Assembly (NCBI GenBank): GCA_036397975.1
Contig: DASWHW010000045.1
Location: 1-55,022, forward strand
Source: SZUA-287 sp036397975
GTDB lineage: Bacteria; Bacteroidota; Ignavibacteria; UBA10030; UBA6906
Length of the DNA: 55,022 nucleotides
Direction: 5' to 3'
A program made the translations under genes and the position numbers. Below the pieces are notes generated by a model. It had not been told where the DNA came from and ran no database searches. It saw only the letters and a program-made list of their open reading frames with translations. Shown piece by piece: positions 52,040 through 55,022 of this stretch. Within the stretch, counting starts at the first letter, position 1. Each line of letters opens with the position of its first letter.

Positions 52040-52076
52040 ATTCCCTATCGAATAAAACGTCAAAAGGCCAACATCA

Positions 52077-53177
52077 ATGCTCCTCAGCGATCTAAATAAA
52101 AAAGTAAGGAACAACGAGAGACTTTCGACCGAAGAGGGTCTATTTCTCCTTCAGAAAACCGAGTTGCTTGATCTAGGCGATCTGGCAAACGAAATCCGGT
52201 TCCGAAAGAACCTCGAAGAAAGAGTAACGTTTGTCGTCGATACGAACCCGAACTACACAAATGTGTGCAATATCGATTGTATCTTCTGTGCGTTCTACCG
52301 TCATCCCGGAGAACGGGGTGAATACACACACTCTGTGGATGATATGATCAAGAACTTCAAAGCATCGGCGGCCAAAGGTGTAACCACCGTACTGCTGCAA
52401 GGCGGAGTGAATCCGGTAATTCCTTTTGAGTATTATCTGGAAATGGTTCGTCGGACTGTGAAAGAAGTGCCGGAAGTGACGCCGCATTTTTATTCAACAT
52501 CGGAGATCATCGGCATGGCGCACGTCTCGGGACTGACGATCCCAAAGGTGTTGCAAGAACTCTGGAATGCCGGCCAACGGACCATACCCGGTGGCGGTGC
52601 GGAAATCCTCGCTGACGGAGTAAAGAAAAAAATCTCCAACAAGAAGGGAACCAGCGAAGATTGGCTCATGGTAATGCGAGAGGCACATAAGATCGGATTT
52701 AAAACCACAGCAACAATGATGTACGGTCACCTGGAGAAAGACGAGGATATTGTTCAGCACTTGGAGGTTATTCGGAATCTTCAGGACGAGCATCACGGAT
52801 TTACCGCCTTCATTCCATGGAGCTTCAAGCCGGGCAACACCCCGCTCGAAAAAATCATTCCTCATTACGCCACGCCTACGCGCTATCTCCAGATGCTTGC
52901 GTTCGCGCGTATCTATCTGGACAACTTCGACCACATCCAGGCATCATGGTTCTCCGAAGGGAAAAAGGCCGGACAAATCGCGCTCCATTTTGGCGCCGAT
53001 GATTTCGGCGGAACCCTACTGGAAGAAAACGTGCACGCTGCGGCAAACTTCGTTAATAAGACGAATACGGAGGAGTGCATCTCGCTCATCCACGGCGCCG
53101 GCTTTGGTGCTGCACAGCGGACAACTTTGTACGAAGTAATCCGTGATTTTCCGATCGCGGAAGAAGTTGCAGCGTAG
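52077..53177 (+). CDS. mqnC: Cyclic dehypoxanthinyl futalosine synthase MqnC
   Basis: MqnC is a radical SAM enzyme that closes the spiro ring of dehypoxanthine futalosine. The 366-residue product has CNIDCIFCAFYRHPGE with Cys 64, 68 and 71 as cluster ligands. The later segments TVLLQGGVNPVIPFEYYLEM, HFYSTSEI, RTIPGGGAEILADGVK and TATMMYGHLEKDEDIVQH also match. A GADDFGGTLLEENVH near 310-325 is diagnostic of the MqnC/MqnE branch. mqnB (futalosine hydrolase), mqnD and the prenyltransferase are not in the window. It closes the menaquinone operon. Confidence 0.95.
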   Translation: MLLSDLNKKVRNNERLSTEEGLFLLQKTELLDLGDLANEIRFRKNLEERVTFVVDTNPNYTNVCNIDCIFCAFYRHPGERGEYTHSVDDMIKNFKASAAKGVTTVLLQGGVNPVIPFEYYLEMVRRTVKEVPEVTPHFYSTSEIIGMAHVSGLTIPKVLQELWNAGQRTIPGGGAEILADGVKKKISNKKGTSEDWLMVMREAHKIGFKTTATMMYGHLEKDEDIVQHLEVIRNLQDEHHGFTAFIPWSFKPGNTPLEKIIPHYATPTRYLQMLAFARIYLDNFDHIQASWFSEGKKAGQIALHFGADDFGGTLLEENVHAAANFVNKTNTEECISLIHGAGFGAAQRTTLYEVIRDFPIAEEVAA

Positions 53178-53272
53178 CTGTCTATACTGAACCTTGACCA
53201 ATGTCGGCATCGTGAGGTCTTTAATCTTTCCAACCATATTCTTAATCTCTTCTACCACCACGGCCACGTGAT

Positions 53273-54652
53273 ATGCTGGGTTACTTCATTGAACCGGAAA
53301 TTCGATCGTTGATCGAAAACCATGACTTCACCACACTCCGGGAAGTTATGAATGATCTTCTTGTGCCCGACATCGCCGATTTGATCTCCGATCTTCCAGA
53401 TGCGGAACAGGCCGTTGTTTTTCGGATTCTTCCCAAAGGGACCGCAGCTGAAACGTTCGAACATCTGGATCTTGCAGCGCAAACGACGCTCTTGAAGTCT
53501 CTTGGCAGAGAAGAGGTTGTTGAAGTTCTGAACAAGATGAGTCCCGATGATCGAACAGCCCTACTGGAAGAACTCCCCGGTTCCATTACAAAACAGGTCA
53601 TATCCCTCCTCTCGCCAGACGAACGCCGCGTTGCGCAATCCCTGTTGGGATATCCGGAGAAAAGCGTCGGTCGACTGATGACGCCTGATTACGTTGCAGT
53701 GAAGAAAGATTGGGGTGTGGGACAGATCCTGACCTCGATTCGGGAGCATGGAAAGGATTCAGAAACCTTGAATGTCCTTTATGTGGTGGATGAACAAGGG
53801 AAGCTGGTGGATGATTTCCGTATTCGAGAAGTGCTTCTGGCGCCGCTGACAGCCACTGTTGCGGATCTTATGGACAGCAAATTTGTTGCTCTCAATGCTA
53901 CGGATGACGAGGAGATCGCCGTCCAGACCTTTCGGAAGTATAATCGCATCGCTTTGCCCGTAGTCGATAGCGATGGAATTCTCGTAGGCATCGTTACGAT
54001 TGATGACGTCCTGAATGTCGCGGAAGAGAAAAATACAGAGGACATTCAAAAGTTTGGCGGTGTCGAGGCGTTGGATGAGTCGTATCGATCGATTCCATTG
54101 CTCCGGATGGTCAAGAAACGGGCAGGATGGCTGGTGATCCTGTTTATCGGTGAAATGCTCACGGCAACCGCGATGGGATATTTCGAAGATGAAATTGCAC
54201 GTGCTGTCGTTCTTGCCCTTTTTGTTCCCCTGATTATTTCCAGTGGCGGTAACTCCGGTTCACAGGCTGCCACATTGATTATCCGAGCAATGGCCCTTGG
54301 AGAAATTCACCTTGCTGATTGGTGGAGAGTCATGAGACGCGAATTCCTGACAGGACTTCTCCTCGGGGGGATCCTCGGAACAATTGGGTTCTTACGGATT
54401 GCGATATGGTCGATTTTCAGCGATATCTACGGTGCACATTGGCCGCTCATCGCGGCTACGGTTGGTTTCAGTCTGGTGGGAGTCGTATTGTGGGGGTCGC
54501 TGTCTGGTTCGATGCTGCCGCTGATATTGAAGCGTTTTGGCGCCGACCCCGCCGCTTCTTCTGCACCATTTGTTGCAACTCTCGTCGACGTGACAGGACT
54601 GGTAATTTACTTCAGTGTCGCTGTCGTGATTCTCTCCGGTGTTCTTCTGTAA
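53273..54652 (+). CDS. mgtE: Magnesium transporter MgtE
   Basis: MgtE is a gated magnesium channel of the inner membrane. The 459-residue product has the N-terminal helical superfamily domain (about 1-130; repeated LPDAEQAVVFRIL/LPGSITKQVISLL units). Two CBS domains follow (about 135-255; GRLMTPDYVAV and VVDSDGILVGIVTIDDVLNV). The five-helix pore domain (about 285-459) includes FVPLIISSGGNSGSQAATLI and GGILGTIGFLR and ends in GVLWGSLSGSMLPLILKRFG and FVATLVDVTGL. Magnesium bound between the domains closes the pore when cytosolic levels are high. The preceding 95-base gap shows no convincing promoter. Confidence 0.95.
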   Translation: MLGYFIEPEIRSLIENHDFTTLREVMNDLLVPDIADLISDLPDAEQAVVFRILPKGTAAETFEHLDLAAQTTLLKSLGREEVVEVLNKMSPDDRTALLEELPGSITKQVISLLSPDERRVAQSLLGYPEKSVGRLMTPDYVAVKKDWGVGQILTSIREHGKDSETLNVLYVVDEQGKLVDDFRIREVLLAPLTATVADLMDSKFVALNATDDEEIAVQTFRKYNRIALPVVDSDGILVGIVTIDDVLNVAEEKNTEDIQKFGGVEALDESYRSIPLLRMVKKRAGWLVILFIGEMLTATAMGYFEDEIARAVVLALFVPLIISSGGNSGSQAATLIIRAMALGEIHLADWWRVMRREFLTGLLLGGILGTIGFLRIAIWSIFSDIYGAHWPLIAATVGFSLVGVVLWGSLSGSMLPLILKRFGADPAASSAPFVATLVDVTGLVIYFSVAVVILSGVLL

Positions 54653-54662
54653 CTGGATTTTA

Positions 54663-54773
54663 TTAGAAATATTTTAAAACCAGGTACAGAATATCTAGCG
54701 ACTGCTTTTGGACGTCACGGATTTCCTTCAGGACAGTTAGTATTTCTTTTCTATTTTCGTCATCGCTAATCAT
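54663..54773 (-). CDS. Possible small protein, 36 residues
   Basis: ATG 54773 is preceded on the minus strand by AGAGGA, seven bases upstream. The 36 codons encode an amphipathic, coiled-coil-like helix (KEILTVLKEIRDVQKQSLDI) and end in an aromatic LVLKYF. It converges with mgtE, with 10 bases between the stop codons. Size and composition suit a real small ORF, but homology cannot be judged by eye. Confidence 0.4.
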   Translation of the reverse strand: MISDDENRKEILTVLKEIRDVQKQSLDILYLVLKYF

Positions 54774-54805
54774 TGTTTTTTCCTCTGCTAAGTAAACGTG
54801 TTCTT

Positions 54806-55021
54806 TCACCGCGTAATGTATCGAAGCAAGTGAGCAAGAGTTAATAGGACGCTTATGCTGTGCGATATATCCTGCGGAGACGACTTTTGCTGTGCCAAGA
54901 ACTCGTGCACTCCTTTTGTGTTGAAATAACCGGATGAAACAAGAGCCTGACTACTAAGCATTTCTCGAGTGTATTCTTCGAGCTGGCGGACAAACCACTT
55001 GTGGTATGGACGGAACGGCCT
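54806..55021 (-). CDS. C-terminal end of a possible asparagine synthase (glutamine-hydrolysing)
   Basis: The minus-strand frame is open from the window edge and stops with TGA at 54806-54808; 71 residues are visible. PYHKWFVRQLEEYTREMLSS, GYFNTKGVHEFLAQ and a terminal SHSISVLLTLAHLLRYIT follow the pattern of the last helices of the AsnB synthetase domain: a basic start, an EML helix, a GYF/GLF turn, and a final helical pair. The catalytic parts would lie beyond the edge, so the family is tentative. Confidence 0.35.
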   Translation of the reverse strand, partial: RPFRPYHKWFVRQLEEYTREMLSSQALVSSGYFNTKGVHEFLAQQKSSPQDISHSISVLLTLAHLLRYITR

Positions 55022-55022
55022 C

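Noticed and set aside
1..55022. tRNA, rRNA, CRISPR arrays, insertion sequences, phage or defence islands
   Set aside because: I looked for T-loop-like TTCGA boxes, regular direct repeats, transposase motifs and terminal inverted repeats in gaps and found none; the only recombinase is a housekeeping Xer protein.

Overview
The window looks like chromosomal core sequence from a Gram-negative bacterium of the Bacteroidota/FCB group, most like the Ignavibacteria or Kapabacteria side of it. The reasons are family content (DUF4835, a PorV-like barrel, a tandem TPM pair, a MoaC-MogA fusion, a PDZ/7TM/GAF/SpoIIE phosphatase, DUF3108), an outer membrane (Omp85, TonB receptor, LspA, lipoproteins), menaquinone made by the futalosine route, and ordinary sigma70-like promoters (TTGACA-17-TATATT) rather than the TAnnTTTG type of classical Bacteroidetes. 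This placement is inference; there is no rRNA gene to confirm it. Genes are dense and almost all on the plus strand. Minus-strand genes lie at 1985-2581, 14244-16994, 41078-41977 and at the right edge. No gene-free stretch exceeds 300 bases, and I saw no tRNA, rRNA, CRISPR array, insertion sequence or attachment site.

Region by region. 1-1934: end of moeA and a moaC-mogA fusion (molybdenum cofactor). 1937-9511: a mixed stretch with a HisKA-only membrane protein, a lipoprotein, an acetyltransferase, an ACT protein, two TPM proteins, a membrane PAS protein, an atypical SDR, rsgA, and a decayed nucleotide cyclase joined out of frame to another fragment. 9647-24317: two paralogous S41 proteases, lspA, an O-methyltransferase, an M20 peptidase, the SpoIIE-type phosphatase, lysS, a methyltransferase/glycosyltransferase pair, a DUF3108 protein, a gamma-carbonic anhydrase and a metallo-beta-lactamase-fold hydrolase.

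24332-32163: a perfect-spacing promoter and a leader with competing hairpins and an intrinsic terminator, then a tightly packed unit of an unknown gene, ybeY, smg/DUF494, topA, xer, hpf and hprK, followed by an M23 peptidase with its own promoter and a DUF2795 protein closing at a strong terminator. 32262-41081: Omp85, holB, metG, a lipoprotein with its TonB receptor, and tatD. 41078-46533: envelope genes, namely DUF4835, a PorV-like barrel, a helix-hairpin-helix protein with a barrel-like body, a small cytochrome c and a membrane acyltransferase.

46604-53177: a menaquinone operon with a UbiD-family decarboxylase (probably MqnL), a beta-propeller protein, an MqnE-MqnA fusion, a conserved unknown pair (DUF5674 plus a 120-residue partner) and mqnC. 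53273 to the end: mgtE, a 36-residue ORF and the C-terminus of what may be an asparagine synthase.

The parts most worth following up are the MqnE-MqnA fusion with the DUF5674 pair inside the same operon, the attenuator-like leader before ybeY-topA, the MoaC domain that seems to have lost its catalytic residues, and the helix-hairpin-helix envelope protein beside the PorV-like barrel.
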